From: Macropodus opercularis | Lineage: Eukaryota; Chordata; Actinopteri; Anabantiformes; Osphronemidae | NCBI GenBank assembly: GCA_030770545.1 | Contig: CM061099.1 | Coordinates: 17,261,501-17,325,500 of the forward strand | Reading direction: 5' to 3' | Length of the DNA: 64,000 nt | Shown here: positions 53,056 through 64,000 of the stretch, one piece after another | How the letters are laid out: each line of letters begins with the position of its first letter | Numbering within the stretch: the stretch's first letter is position 1 | The notes under the pieces: generated by a model | What the model saw: only the letters and a program-made list of their open reading frames with translations | What the model was told of the DNA's origin: nothing | Databases searched by the model: none | Position numbers and translations under genes: made by a program

Positions 53056-56000
53056 TTATTTTTTCTCAAGTCTGAGGAAGAAAGAGGAAAATAAACAGTT
53101 ATACATACAAATATGAGCTGTCCTCATTGGCAAGTAACGAAAAATGTTGATCATGCATTATAATGCTCTTCCACAACAAACAAAATGTTTCAGACTGTGC
53201 ACACTTGCTGGTTTATGAACACGGTCAATCAAACCAGAACCATGAGTATTAGGCCAAATGGGATGTTAAAGAATGCTGGTATGGCTATGGCTGAAATAAT
53301 CACAATGGGGTGGTTGAGGATGCAAATGGGGAGGAACACAGCAGATACACATGAATAGTGGGGAGACAGAAAGAGTGAGTACTACACAGCCATGCATGTT
53401 AGCAGCCATCATTGAAATGCACAGTCTGTGAGGATGCCCTTACTTCAGCCTGGAAGAACGACCGATTCATTTGTTACAAAAGGAAGGGTTTTATCGTAGG
53501 CTCCTATACTTTGCCAACCTACTACTTTGCTCTGCGGCAATCCTGAAAGAGGAGTAAAGACACAGCAAAGTGTGGTTTAAGATGTTAAAAAGAGGCTGAG
53601 ACTAGAAAGATATGGGGGGAAACAAGCACAGGGATGAGGGAGTCCCAATATTCTAATGCTTAAAGGGTTAAATGACTTGTCATAAGAAGTAAAAGTGAAC
53701 AACTGCACAGTAACATCTTGAGACAAACTGTTCACTCTAGCCTTTTAAAGGGCTCTACATATTGATGGTGTGAAGAAATTGCCCATACAGATCGCTCTTA
53801 TGGACCATTACGCCACACTTCTCTCCAGGCACGCACATGCACTCTCTTCTTAGCAGAGAGCCCGGCATTAAAATCCATGCCTGGGGACCAACTAAACTAC
53901 CACAGATAGAAGGTTTGAGGCCCCTACCCACGTCCTCATCGTGTGAAAGAGGCTAGGCTTTCACTCTGGGTTCGAGTCATTTGTGACAAGCATCATCAGG
54001 AGACTTACCTCTTCACTGCTTTCTGGGCCAGCATGCGATTTCCGGCAAGGAAAGTTACACCACCAATAATTGACAGGTATTTTAAAGTCTGGAACATGTT
54101 CAGGTGGGTCCAATAGACATACATGAGGCCCAGCATCGCTGAAAGGTAACGAGAGATTTGAACATTAGAGGTTTGCATTGAAAGCTATTAACACTTTAAA
54201 AACTTTTGTTTGTTCTGTTCACGGTTATATTTGACAGAAAGTGAAAAAGCAGCATGTCCATATTCCATGCCAACAGTTTCTTACAGGGGCAGAACAAAAT
54301 AGTTCAAATCAGATTCGCCCCACTATTCCTGAAATTCCTTAATCAAACATTTATTTTCTTAAGCTGACATGGGGAGCAACTTGGGGTTCACTGCCTTGCA
54401 TGTCTCACATGACCGGGTGAGCTAAGAATTGAACCACAGATCCAATTATTGGTGAGAGACTGTGCCACTTCCATTTCCTAAAAAGGTCTTCTAATTACGA
54501 ACATTGTGGTTCACAGTCATCAACACAGTCCGCTCTCTCTTTTTTTGAACAACTGCAGGTAAAGAGGCTCTAAAACATTGGTCTGTGATGAATGTTTAAT
54601 TTCAGAGATCAGTATTTACCTGCATGTCCTACATGGAACAGAATGGTGCTCGGAGAGAAGCTGAAGTTGGAGATGTTGGCTCCAAGCTTAAACCACTACA
54701 GAAGAGAGAGGTGATAAAAAAAAAATGTGATTGTCATCCCTGCAGGGGACTGCAAACAAAAGGGCTAAAATTTTGTTTACATGTTCACTGTAACAATACC
54801 CATTAATCAACATCATAAACGACACAGCAAAAAATACTACATTTGTGCTTTTTGAATTAAAACAAGCATTATGTTCAAGCTGTGCAGGAGCCTGCAGGAT
54901 ACGGAGGCTTCCTATTGAAGAGTTTTTCTGGGGAGTAAGCTAGACCACTGTGTATAAAACAATAACGGCACATTTCAAATGCACTATTAAAAAGAGTTTT
55001 GGTAATACTGTAGGTCAATTCTTAAGTTTACCTTTAACCCTCGTGTAGCCTTTGAGGATGTCAAAATGAATTGGGACATCAGCTAATATACAAGTAAATA
55101 TTTAGCAAAATTACCAGTATGAGGAGAAGTAAGAATGGAGACAAGATGAGTGCAGTGAAGGTGTTGGAGACAACTGTAGGAGGCTTTTTCTCTGGTTCTC
55201 TGAATAAGTGCTGCAGAGAAAACAGGAATATTTAAACTGCTGGAATGACAATTCACCTACAGAATATCAGATAGAAATTAATATAGTGCACAAAAAAGTA
55301 GATGTAATAGTAGTAGAATTTTTCTGCATAACAATATAAGCAAACACAATAATACACTTTTTAAAAAAGTACTGCATGTTAATTCTTCATTAAAGCCATT
55401 AATCATACTGTGGAAAGTGATGGTGGCAAAAATAACTAAAGCACTAGTTTTCTACATGAAGTCAGGTTTCCTCATGTTTTATTTAGTTCATTAAAACAAT
55501 TTCTGAGATAGGTATGATCCTTCAGGATTCTTGATGGCCATTTTAAGTGCTAAAATGAGTATAGATAGATAAAATTTGTGAGAAACATTTTTCATGTCCA
55601 TAATTTGTAGACAATTACATCGCTAAACAGCCTTGGAAAATATTCTTTTACTTTGATTTGATCTTCTGCTGGGTTCCTTTTTGGCTAGACGTATTTGTTT
55701 TTTAATGGATAGTATAAGATAATAAGCTGATGTACACTGATGAAATTGTAGATTTGGTTAAATATACACATTAATCTATAAAACTACACTATAGACGGTT
55801 AAACAAACTAAATGGACAAATTCATAACCTATGAATAATAATAATAATTATTATAATTAACCTATCTACAGCAGACAACTATTACAACTATTCAGTAATT
55901 TATCTGGAGCACTGGTTATTCTGGACTACTTATAATTATCAAAATATCATCATTATAGTACTACTTGAAGAAGAAGCTAATACACCCTACAGGCACATAC

Positions 56001-59000
56001 ATTGACCATACATGAATAAAAACACACAACACTTGAAAAAGCTAAACTGTCCAGTACAACAATGCATTCAGTACTTTGTTACATGCAAAGCTACTGGACA
56101 GGACAGAAGAGATAGCCTCACTAGATGTAAACTTTTTTGCAAATGTGTGAAAGTATTACCTTTATCTCTGGCTTAGGTACATAAAGAGTTTTGGGCTGAA
56201 TAGTAGCTGGAGCCTCCTCATCCAAAAACTTCAGCACGACATCCGCCTTTCAAAGTATCACAGCTCAAAGTTAGTCTGCACAACCAAACTGTCACTTGCT
56301 GAACATGTTACATCTGTAATGAACTGGGCCTGCACAGATACCCACCACGTTCCACAAGATGGGATTCTCCAAGGTAGCGTCCCCAACAATGAGGTAAAGG
56401 GAATAAGTACCAGAGATGGAGTCAAATTCAAATTTTCTTTCTGCTGTGTCCAGCTCAAACTTGTACAGATTCTTGCTGTCGGGTTCAGCCACAAACACAA
56501 CTTCTTGGCCAGTTTTCTGATTGTGCAACCGGACAAATGTCTATAACAGAGGGAAGAGATAGGTCTTCAGTTTGAGCAACAATAGCATAAATGTCTGATT
56601 AGCTTTCACAGTGGGTGTTTTCATAACCTTTTTAGGTGGTTACAAAATTACAACTGTAACACAATGGTTGCTCTCAAAGGTGATTGTGTAAGATCAAGGA
56701 ACAGCAACACCGAAAAAAGTACTTCAAGAAGTGTACTGCCAATGTGTGTTTAAGTCCCCCTCTAAATACATACCTGATGAGGGGTAAGCTCAACTCCTGT
56801 GTTGACGTCAAGCAGCTGAAATGACATGGCAAAATTTTGGTGGCTATCTGCAGTGAAGGGGCTCTTGGCTTTAGAAGGATAGTCCACTCTGTGTGATTGA
56901 AAACAGAAAAGCATTTGGCATTCCTATTCCACATTTCAGGAAAAAAAAACAACTACAAAACTGGTTTTCTAACCTGATGGTTTTTGTACCGATGCTCTGG
57001 TCCTTATCCACCACTGAGAGATCCATGTGGTTAACAGCCACCTCCGTGGACACCTTCACTTTAAGCTAAGTGAACAAAGTCAGGATGTAAGGTTACATAC
57101 TTTAGGATCAGATGCCAGCAATTAAAAGACAGAAACATTTAACCCTCATGCAGCCTTCAAGGAGTCAAAACGACCCCACTGTAAAATCGGGGGTGCTCAA
57201 AGCTCAAAAACCACACACGGTTTGGATAAAACAGCTGCAGACAGACGATAAATCACAACACACTTTATCTAGATGAACTGTTGGATGAACTTGTTCATCA
57301 GAAGACCCACACGTGTTCATTGCTTGGATGTAACACCCACATAGGCTATTTTTCATTTTGACCCCTCGAAGGGTGCACAAGGGTTTAAATCAGTCCAAAC
57401 AGTGAATTTATTGTTCAAAGTTCACTTAAACATGACTGATTCTACCTAAATGTTCAGTATCTGATGCTTAACGCCATCTCACCTCAACATGACTGGCAAC
57501 CAGACGGCTATCACCTGTCACTGCAACAGTAAACTGGTAATATCCACTGGCAGGTTGGGTGGACATGAAGTTCAGTTCAAAGACACCACTGAAAAACAAA
57601 AATAATAATGCTGTGAATGTTTACACCAGCTGTTCTAAAAGTAAAACAACAAATATCACCTATAAAACACCTGTAATGACTGATAAATGTGAAGGATAAA
57701 TGAATAAACCGCATCATTATCATGTTGGGGGAAAAAAAGGTGCCTAGGTTTAGTTAAACAGCTAATGAAATACTTCAGACATGTGATGTAGGTATTTGCA
57801 CATTAATATTCAAACAACATCTCTGTGATTACATCTTGTAGCTAGCAATGGGCTGACAAAAGGTCATGTCAAGTGCAAATATTTCTGTCAGCAGAACACT
57901 GATAGATGATGTAAAGGTGATACTCATCCAACAACACATACTCATTAAGTGTGAAAGGTGCTTGGTTGAGAATAACGCTCTTGGAGGCTGCAGCATACGC
58001 AGATTCCACCAGCACATTGGCTGAGGCCAGCGGTTGGGACATGACATCAGTAACAAGCAGCTGAGAATCAGAAAGAAAGTACGTAAATCAAAAGTAGTAA
58101 TCAGTATGGGCTGCAAAAAAACACGATGACTGTAGCTAGATTGAGATCAAAAACCTGCAAGGTTGGCTGGCTGTGGGATACTGTAGCTGGGCCCTGAAGA
58201 CTGACAATGACAGGCACATGGAAGCGGTTGTTGGAAAGAGCAGCAGCAGCACTTGCCACACTAAAGGCTTCTGCCAGAGAGTCCCAAGATTTTTTGCTGA
58301 AGATGGAGTTCACCAGCTGGATCACCTGGTCCTGTGGAGAGACCACATAATCTTCTGTTTAAGGCACTAAGACAGGCATGCAGATATTTTTTAGCTGAAC
58401 TTGAAATGACGCATGAAAAAAAAAAATCATACCTCCTTGAGAGGAGGCTCCATATCCATATGATCGGATAGAGAATATGCAGCAGTCACAAACAAGGCAG
58501 TTGCCTCGAGTCCCTCCTCAAATTGAAGGTAGATTCCACCAAGATCATCCAAACGAGCAGTAAGATCCTTAAAAGAAACAGTAGTATGATAAAACTCAAA
58601 CATGCTCTGTGTATCATTTGAGTACTGTTGCAAGTCAATAAACACCACCACCTGGTGGAACTGAAAGAACTTACCTCAATTTCCTCCAGTATTCCTCCAA
58701 GTTCTGCCTGCGGGGACAGGCGTGCTGCTGTTTGAAGAGCTAAGGTGATACTGGGTACAAAGAACATAAAATTAAGTATACAATAAACTATATAATCTGC
58801 AGAGTACTGCAGAGAAAAGATTATGTAACTTACGCCACAACATTGTCTTCCTTGTTGATGCGAGCTGTCAGGGCACTTACAACCTCCTGCGATGCTAGAG
58901 GAAGCCCCAGAGAGCTGAATGTGCTCACAGCCCGATAAATCTGAATCATTGTAGAGTCTTCACTAACTGCTGCCAGAAGGATGTCACGGGTTTCATTGGA

Positions 59001-59984
59001 TACAGGGATCTGTGAGTTGAAGAACAGTTGGAATCGTTTTTGGACATTTACTTACTAAGACAGTCAAATGCGTTGCATCTTACAACCTCATTATAACTGT
59101 GCAGCAATTGTGCAGTTTTAGGATGCCAAAACAAACATTATCTGTTTTGAAAATATTATGTGCATATTTCATGTTAATATGTGTATTTAAAATGTATCCA
59201 AACTATTAGAGTGTGAATGACAGAGAGAAATTAATATTTCTAAGGTGAAATCTATATATACCTCACAATCTGAAATGGCTTGACTCGTCTCAGCAGCAAA
59301 AAAGAGAGAATCAACACTGGTGGGATCAAGTTGAGATTTGAGAAACCGGCATACTTCCTACGAAAATAAAGAGCAGTAAGGAGAAATCATTTAATGACAT
59401 ATTGTATGTCATTGAGTTGTAAATGAATAAAAAAAAAATTGTACTCGGTGCCACGTTTAACGATACGCTATACGTTTACTTATAACCTTGTGATCGGGAA
59501 TTGTCGCTCCAAGTTTTTTCAGACCAACAACAGAGTAGTATGCGGACTCAAGGTCGATAAACGGTTGGCTCAGGAGATTCTGCAACCGGGCCAGATCAGG
59601 TAGAGAGAGGTGGTGTGCAGGTATGAGCGTCTGAGCTTCAATAAAAGCCAGGCTGAGGATAAATAACCCAAACAAACCTGTGGAAACAGCGGAAAAAGTA
59701 GTCTGCCAGTGTGTTAAAACAATACATTTCAGTAATCAAAATAATATGACCGTTTACGTTCATTCATTGAGATACCGCCCTACCGGTAACTACAGGCTTA
59801 GCTAAGTTGCAACCAAGCTAACGTCAGTAGGAAGCGGCACACTGCATACAACAAACTGGTATTTCCCCCAAATCCTTAAAGTGATACGTCAATAACAGCA
59901 TACACAACGTGAAAGCAGTAAAAAATAAACATCTCACAGTACGTTAACATTTAATATACCAATTCGCCTACCACAACGATCCAT
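53056..59984 (-). CDS. rpn2: Ribophorin II, oligosaccharyltransferase subunit, complete
   Basis: Exons: 59984-59972 (13-nt coding start), 59677-59487, 59357-59262, 59009-58834, 58750-58675, 58567-58433, 58331-58155, 58060-57942, 57588-57483, 57065-56974, 56888-56774, 56540-56346, 56246-56160, 55210-55115, 54695-54620, 54138-54009, 53071-53056. All join in phase to give 631 residues, the length of human RPN2. The protein is an ER membrane subunit of the N-glycosylation oligosaccharyltransferase. It has a signal peptide (MDRCGLFGLFILSLAFIEAQ), a long lumenal part (AYYSVVGLKKLGATIPDHK, DDLGGIYLQFEEGLEATALF, VDKDQSIGTKTIR, KTGQEVVFVAEPDSKNLYKF, NPILWNV), and three C-terminal membrane segments at about residues 543-561, 584-600 and 604-622. 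The end reads KRLEKK. An alternative last exon at 53542-53491 would end KRIAAEQSSRLAKYRSLR. Family identity is certain. Confidence 0.97.
53491..53542 (-). CDS. rpn2: Candidate alternative last coding exon of rpn2
   Basis: It follows the acceptor CTCTTTCAG and continues the AG|G Arg codon from exon 54138-54009. It encodes IAAEQSSRLAKYRSLR before TAA, giving a 643-residue protein in place of 631. I saw no clear polyadenylation signal close downstream, so it may be a minor splice form or a chance frame. Confidence 0.4.
55034..55069. repeat. Solo MITE end in an rpn2 intron
   Basis: TTAACCCTCGTGTAGCCTTT followed by GAGGATGTCAAAATGA resembles one terminus of the element at 57139-57388. No matching inverted end was found nearby. 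Confidence 0.5.
57139..57388. mobile_element. Short inverted-repeat element (MITE) in an rpn2 intron, TTAA-flanked
   Basis: The left end TTAACCCTCATGCAGCCTTC then AAGGAGTCAAAACG is the imperfect inverse of the right end CATTTTGACCCCTCGAAGGG then TGCACAAGGGTTTAA. Both ends carry TTAA, suggesting a TTAA target duplication as in piggyBac- or Kolobok-type elements. About 240 bp, no coding capacity. Confidence 0.7.
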
Positions 59985-60110
59985 GTCTTGCAGTCTAATG
60001 CAGCGTCACCGAAACCGACAATTGCTTCCGATGTCTCGAACAACGAGTTCTCACGAGAAGTATACCACCCGGCTCTAATTTTTTTGTATTTTCAAAGTAA
60101 AAGTACTCCA
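59985..60110 (-). promoter_or_regulatory. Presumed rpn2 promoter and 5' untranslated region
   Basis: Sequence immediately upstream of the rpn2 start is CpG-richer (GCAGCGTCACCGAAACCGAC, GATGTCTCGAACAACGAG) and has no TATA box, which fits a housekeeping gene. Inference from position and composition. Confidence 0.4.
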
Positions 60111-61040
60111 CTATAGTGGATTTCTACGCTTTCCTTTTTTCATCCATGTAATTGTTGTGGTCCGGCAACAAAACAAACACCGAAACGTGAAACCATGACC
60201 AAGGCCAAAAATGCTGTAAAATAGATTAGACATGTGCTGTGTCAAGCGCACCCTGAACGACGTATCGCGATGCGTCATAACTTACGCTTCTTAACTATAC
60301 GAATCCTATACCTATTCCCGTTCCCATAAATATGCTTCAAAGCAATCATCGGTCGTAACTTTATTGTACTTGAACCTGTCTATGTCATGACGGCATATCT
60401 AAAACGACACAATATTGCAGCTTTATGTTTGTAAAGGTTCTCTACGCCTATGTGTTTCGTCTATTTGAAACTACAAAACTGATGATGGCTGTACACATAC
60501 AAATAAGAGAGTTTATGAGCCAGTGACATTTCCTCTTATGCAGTATGAACCCTCCAGTCCATTTCACCACTTTCTACATCAGTTTGAGACTAGTTTAACC
60601 ATCACCTTCCATGCCTTCCCATTATAAACAATTTATTTTTACTAAAAAGTCCTATACATAAAGATGACACATTTTGTATTAATGTAAATATTGCCTTTGA
60701 GGTCTGCAAACCAGTGGAGACTGCAGATTAGCAGTCTGTTCCATCTTCTGTAACCAAAATGTTGAGTGAACAACGTGGTGTTCATTTGCACTAAGCTAAA
60801 GCAGTTTACTGTTGCTGAGGGTGGAAGGTAGTTTAGTCTTATGCGATTAAAACACTTACTCCTTCATTTTATGTCATTTCAATTTCCCTTAAACACATAT
60901 ACACTACAAGATGTATGTTGTATGGTTGTGACCTGACCTCAGGGAAAAAGTAATCTATAACTCTCTTGGTTGTCTTCACATATATTGTAAGCCATACATT
61001 AAGAAGAGCCTGCTAAGTAAAGTTTGTACATATTATTGTA
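60111..61040. other. Intergenic sequence between rpn2 and the mybl2 3' end
   Basis: AT-rich sequence with a few CpG-rich patches near 60240-60350. No gene or element was recognised. Confidence 0.5.
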
Positions 61041-61041
61041 T

Positions 61042-61047
61042 TTTATT
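61042..61047 (-). promoter_or_regulatory. Candidate polyadenylation signal of mybl2
   Basis: AATAAA on the minus strand (TTTATT on plus) about 765 bases past the mybl2 stop codon. A plausible end of the 3' untranslated region. Confidence 0.45.
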
Positions 61048-61811
61048 ACATTTCTTGTTGATCTTCTGATAAAATCAGCACACACAACATTGAACATTTA
61101 CACAGTGTGTAATAACACAACACCACTGCCATCAAAGATTGCTATAACCTCCATGTCAGCTTCTTGAACATTGCATAAAAACATCTTGTTTGCCAGTTGC
61201 ATTCTTCACTATGATGAAGCTCAACAAGTGCGCTTTGTACATGTTCAGCAAATGTGAAAATTACTATATTGAAAGTCCTTACTTCAAACATACAAATGTG
61301 AAGTATTTTAGCAGTTAGCCATATGCTAGACATAGCAATGGTAACATTATTACTTATTCCTCATCCCACACTGATGAAGTTGGAAAAAAAACAACTGAAA
61401 TTGAAAACCGTAAGTTGGAGTTTAGCATTATTTTACAATTAGTTATAGATGAATAAACCAAGGGTTCTTGTATATTCATTACAATTTTAAATCACCAACA
61501 CATAATGCAATGTAAAAGCATTTGTTTTACATGACACCAGAAGCAATTTTTCAATTTTACAAACTGCAATGACATTTCATCCGTGACATAAACCTTTGCA
61601 TAAGGCGACTAAAGAGAGAAGATATCTAAAAACTTTCTCATATTGGTAGAGCTATACAATGTAAAGATTCTGACTGTTAATACCTTGTTTATATTCTATA
61701 CGACATCTACATAAACATTTTTTCTCCAAAATTACAAAAGCAAAAAAGCTATAGACAAAGACCAACTATAAGTTTCATGTGTTTAGAGCACTGGTGTAAA
61801 TATGAGATATC

Positions 61812-62234
61812 TCAAGAGAGAATTAGAGCCCGGTTGGGTGCATGGGATTTCAGTGAGCGAAGGTAGCGTCTGGCTTTTTCTGTCATTATGAGTTGGTCTT
61901 TAGTTTGACCGCAAACAACCGTCTCCCATTCTTTTGACATCTAAAGAGAAACAAGACATAGAAATATAATTAGATAAAATGAATGTTCTGTTTACATAGA
62001 CATTTAGGGTTAAAGGTGGACCTTACTGGAATAGGTGTAACTGTGCTGTGAAATATAGCACTGTCACTGGGGCCCAAAAGGAAGCCCTGATCCAAAATAC
62101 TGTTGTGCTGTTTACTGCTAAATAATGAGGAGTTGAGATGAACTGCAACAGGTTCTTCCTGCAAAAAACAAAACAAAAAAGAACCAAACCATTAGATCAG
62201 ACTAACAAATCCATGCACATGCTAATAAATGAAA

Positions 62235-62271
<37 letters not shown>

Positions 62272-64000
62272 TACCTTGATGCTGTTTTTGTGTTCAGTTT
62301 TTATGAATTTGCGTTTGTGTGTAGGTAACATATGACAGTCCACAACATCGAGGGCCAGTGACTTCCGCACTTTCTTCATAGGTGGGCGATGCTGGTAGCA
62401 ACAAAGTAATTATTTAATACAAAACAAATATGTGCAACCTTTAAACACCTTTTTTCAAAGTAGCTACTAGTGTCAAATGTAGACATTAACTGCTATCAGA
62501 CCAACCATTCACCTTTTGAATACTGTCCAGCAGGACCTTCAGTTTATCAATATACAGGGAAAAAAAAGCACAACTAAATAAATGTTTCTAGTTCCATAAT
62601 ATAATAACCCAAAAGAGATGCATTGCATCATTTGAAGCCTATGTGACCAAAACAGCTAATTAAAACAGGGGTTTTGTGCCTTTGTACATTATTTGTGTTA
62701 TGTTTATGCTGAGAAGCAGCATTTCAAAATTATCATTAGATAAATAATTTTACTTGATAATCAAATCGAGTCATGATATTCATTTAATGTGTTGCATACT
62801 GTAATATTGTCCACAATAAACTCTATTCAAGTATTTCTCTAAACTGTTCAGTCCCATTGTGAGGCATAGCATATACAAGTTTGAAATTGTAAAGCAGTTG
62901 GGGGATAAAAACTCATCTTTCTTAAGCAGTTAAAACTTAGGAACAGTTGGTACCCAAATACACCTTGTACTGTATTGTATTGTATTGTATGTACCTTCTA
63001 TAAACAGCCAAGAGAATGAATTTGCTATCACAAAATTTCATATGAATGCTTGAATACACATCGCAGTGTCACTGCTTTTCATACTACATCCTCTGAAACC
63101 ACATTTCAAATCCTTTTGTTGGAATTCAAATCAAACTGTACATTGTGGTAACACACCCATCATCATATAAATCATCATCAGGATATTGTATTCTTACTTA
63201 GAATTTCTGGTGTCTAAAAACTTAAAATATACATTAAGTATACATTTTGACTCATAGTTACCATTGTTTTTCGTCTTTGCTCAGGGGGAGTTGAACGTAC
63301 AACAACCAAGTCAATTCCAGTATCCTTTAGAATGACCTCGTTGATGTCATCTTCAAGGTTTGGAGTCTGGGGCTGTGCAGTACGAAACCGGGTTAATGTA
63401 GTGTTAAAATTGTATTCACTGAAACAAACCTCACACCACTCACCAGGGGCTGCAGTGGGCCATACTTTTCCATGGCATTTTTGAAGGGCGTTGGAGTTCG
63501 TGGTGTTGTGCAGAGGTCAGATTTGTGGTTGGGTGTAACAAATCTACATAAAAGAACATAATTTGCAAACTAAGACTCAATCAAAATGTATATCAACTAA
63601 AGACTGTCCAAGAAGACTTACGCTGAATTTTCCTTCTGAATGAGAGGCGTCTTGTCTCTCTGCAGCGGTGTAGTAACAATGGCTTTCTGGCTGCACACTG
63701 GCGTAGAAGTGAGAGATGGATTCTCCAGACCATGAGTGTCCTGCTTGGTCCACATGTTGAGAAACTGAAACATATGTTGGTATATGAACCACTTTATGTG
63801 GCATTCTGAGCAACACCATTGTCAGTACTACATTATTTCCCAGATAGGCCTTACTTGAGATGGAGAGAACGGCAGGATCTTAACAGGAGTACTCTTAGGG
63901 GTCATGGATTTATTGGTATCAGGAGACAAAGCAATACGTCTTCTGGTGTGACGGTTCAGTATGGAGGGTGGCGTAAGCCCTCCGGGAGAGATAGGGATGA
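61812..64000 (-). CDS. mybl2: MYBL2 (B-Myb) C-terminal part, last seven exons
   Basis: Exons: 64000-63855 (continues off the right edge), 63764-63622, 63543-63444, 63366-63262, 62391-62275, 62158-62027, 61940-61812, all in phase. B-Myb is a cell-cycle transcription factor working with the MuvB complex at G2/M promoters. The DNA-binding repeats are outside the window. The visible part matches the conserved C-terminal region: STPVKILPFSPSQ, FLNMWTKQDTHGLENPSLTS, TPLQRDKTPLIQKENSAFVT, TPRTPTPFKNAMEKYGPLQP, MKKVRKSLALDVVD, ILDQGFLL, and the end ARRYLRSLKSHAPNRALILS. Several Ser/Thr-Pro sites fit cyclin A-CDK2 phosphorylation known for this protein. The intron beside exon 62275 carries a CA microsatellite close to its donor. 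Confidence 0.95.
62238..62269. repeat. (CA)n microsatellite beside a mybl2 splice donor
   Basis: About 16 CA units directly downstream (minus strand) of the donor of the exon at 62275-62391, with only about five bases between donor and repeat. Confidence 0.9.
62404..63261. other. mybl2 intron
   Basis: AT-rich intron with a short TATTG repeat near 62970-62990. No other feature seen. Confidence 0.65.

Overview
This window is vertebrate nuclear DNA, most likely from a percomorph-type teleost. The evidence is AT-rich sequence, short GT-AG introns, fish-type SINEs, L2-like LINE debris and Tc1-like transposons, and a gene set matching a block that in human lies on 20q11-q13 (EPB41L1, BPI/LBP, CDK5RAP1, GHRH, RPN2, MYBL2). 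No prokaryotic features such as operons, ribosome binding sites or CRISPR arrays apply. I assigned exons by translating across canonical splice signals and checking that reading phase is kept. All functions rest on protein-family recognition without a database search.

Layout. (1) 1-30 kb: 5' part of an EPB41L1-type membrane-skeleton gene on the minus strand. Two adjacent coding exons (4543-4710 and 1605-1709) encode the end of the headpiece and the start of the FERM domain. The rest of the FERM domain lies beyond the left edge. Upstream of 4710 is a very long repeat-rich stretch, probably first intron, up to a CpG-richer region near 29.4-30.0 kb. (2) 30-36 kb: intergenic DNA with LINE, SINE and Bel/Pao-like debris and a degenerate tandem repeat. 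(3) 35950-40520 plus: a complete 15-exon BPI/LBP-family gene (473 codons). (4) 40.97-41.67 kb minus: three phase-compatible exon-like segments of unknown identity. (5) 42490-47258 minus: CDK5RAP1, a mitochondrial tRNA methylthiotransferase, in 12 exons, two of whose introns use GC donors. (6) 47.9-50.3 kb plus: ghrh, head-to-head with cdk5rap1. (7) 50.4-52.4 kb: two degenerate DNA transposons and a microsatellite. (8) 53056-59984 minus: RPN2, an oligosaccharyltransferase subunit, 17 exons. (9) 61812-64000 minus: the last seven exons of MYBL2 (B-Myb), continuing off the right edge.

The genes do not form a pathway. They include an innate-immune lipid-binding protein, a mitochondrial tRNA modifier, a neuropeptide precursor, an ER glycosylation subunit, a cell-cycle transcription factor and a cytoskeletal adaptor, neighbours by conserved synteny only. 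The points most worth checking are the unidentified exon set between bpi and cdk5rap1, the paired GC-AG introns and unusual 3' end of cdk5rap1, the ghrh exon 2/3 junction that does not join in frame through its best donor, the alternative last exons of rpn2, a perfect 21-bp inverted repeat at a repeat junction, and a LINE inserted inside a SINE.
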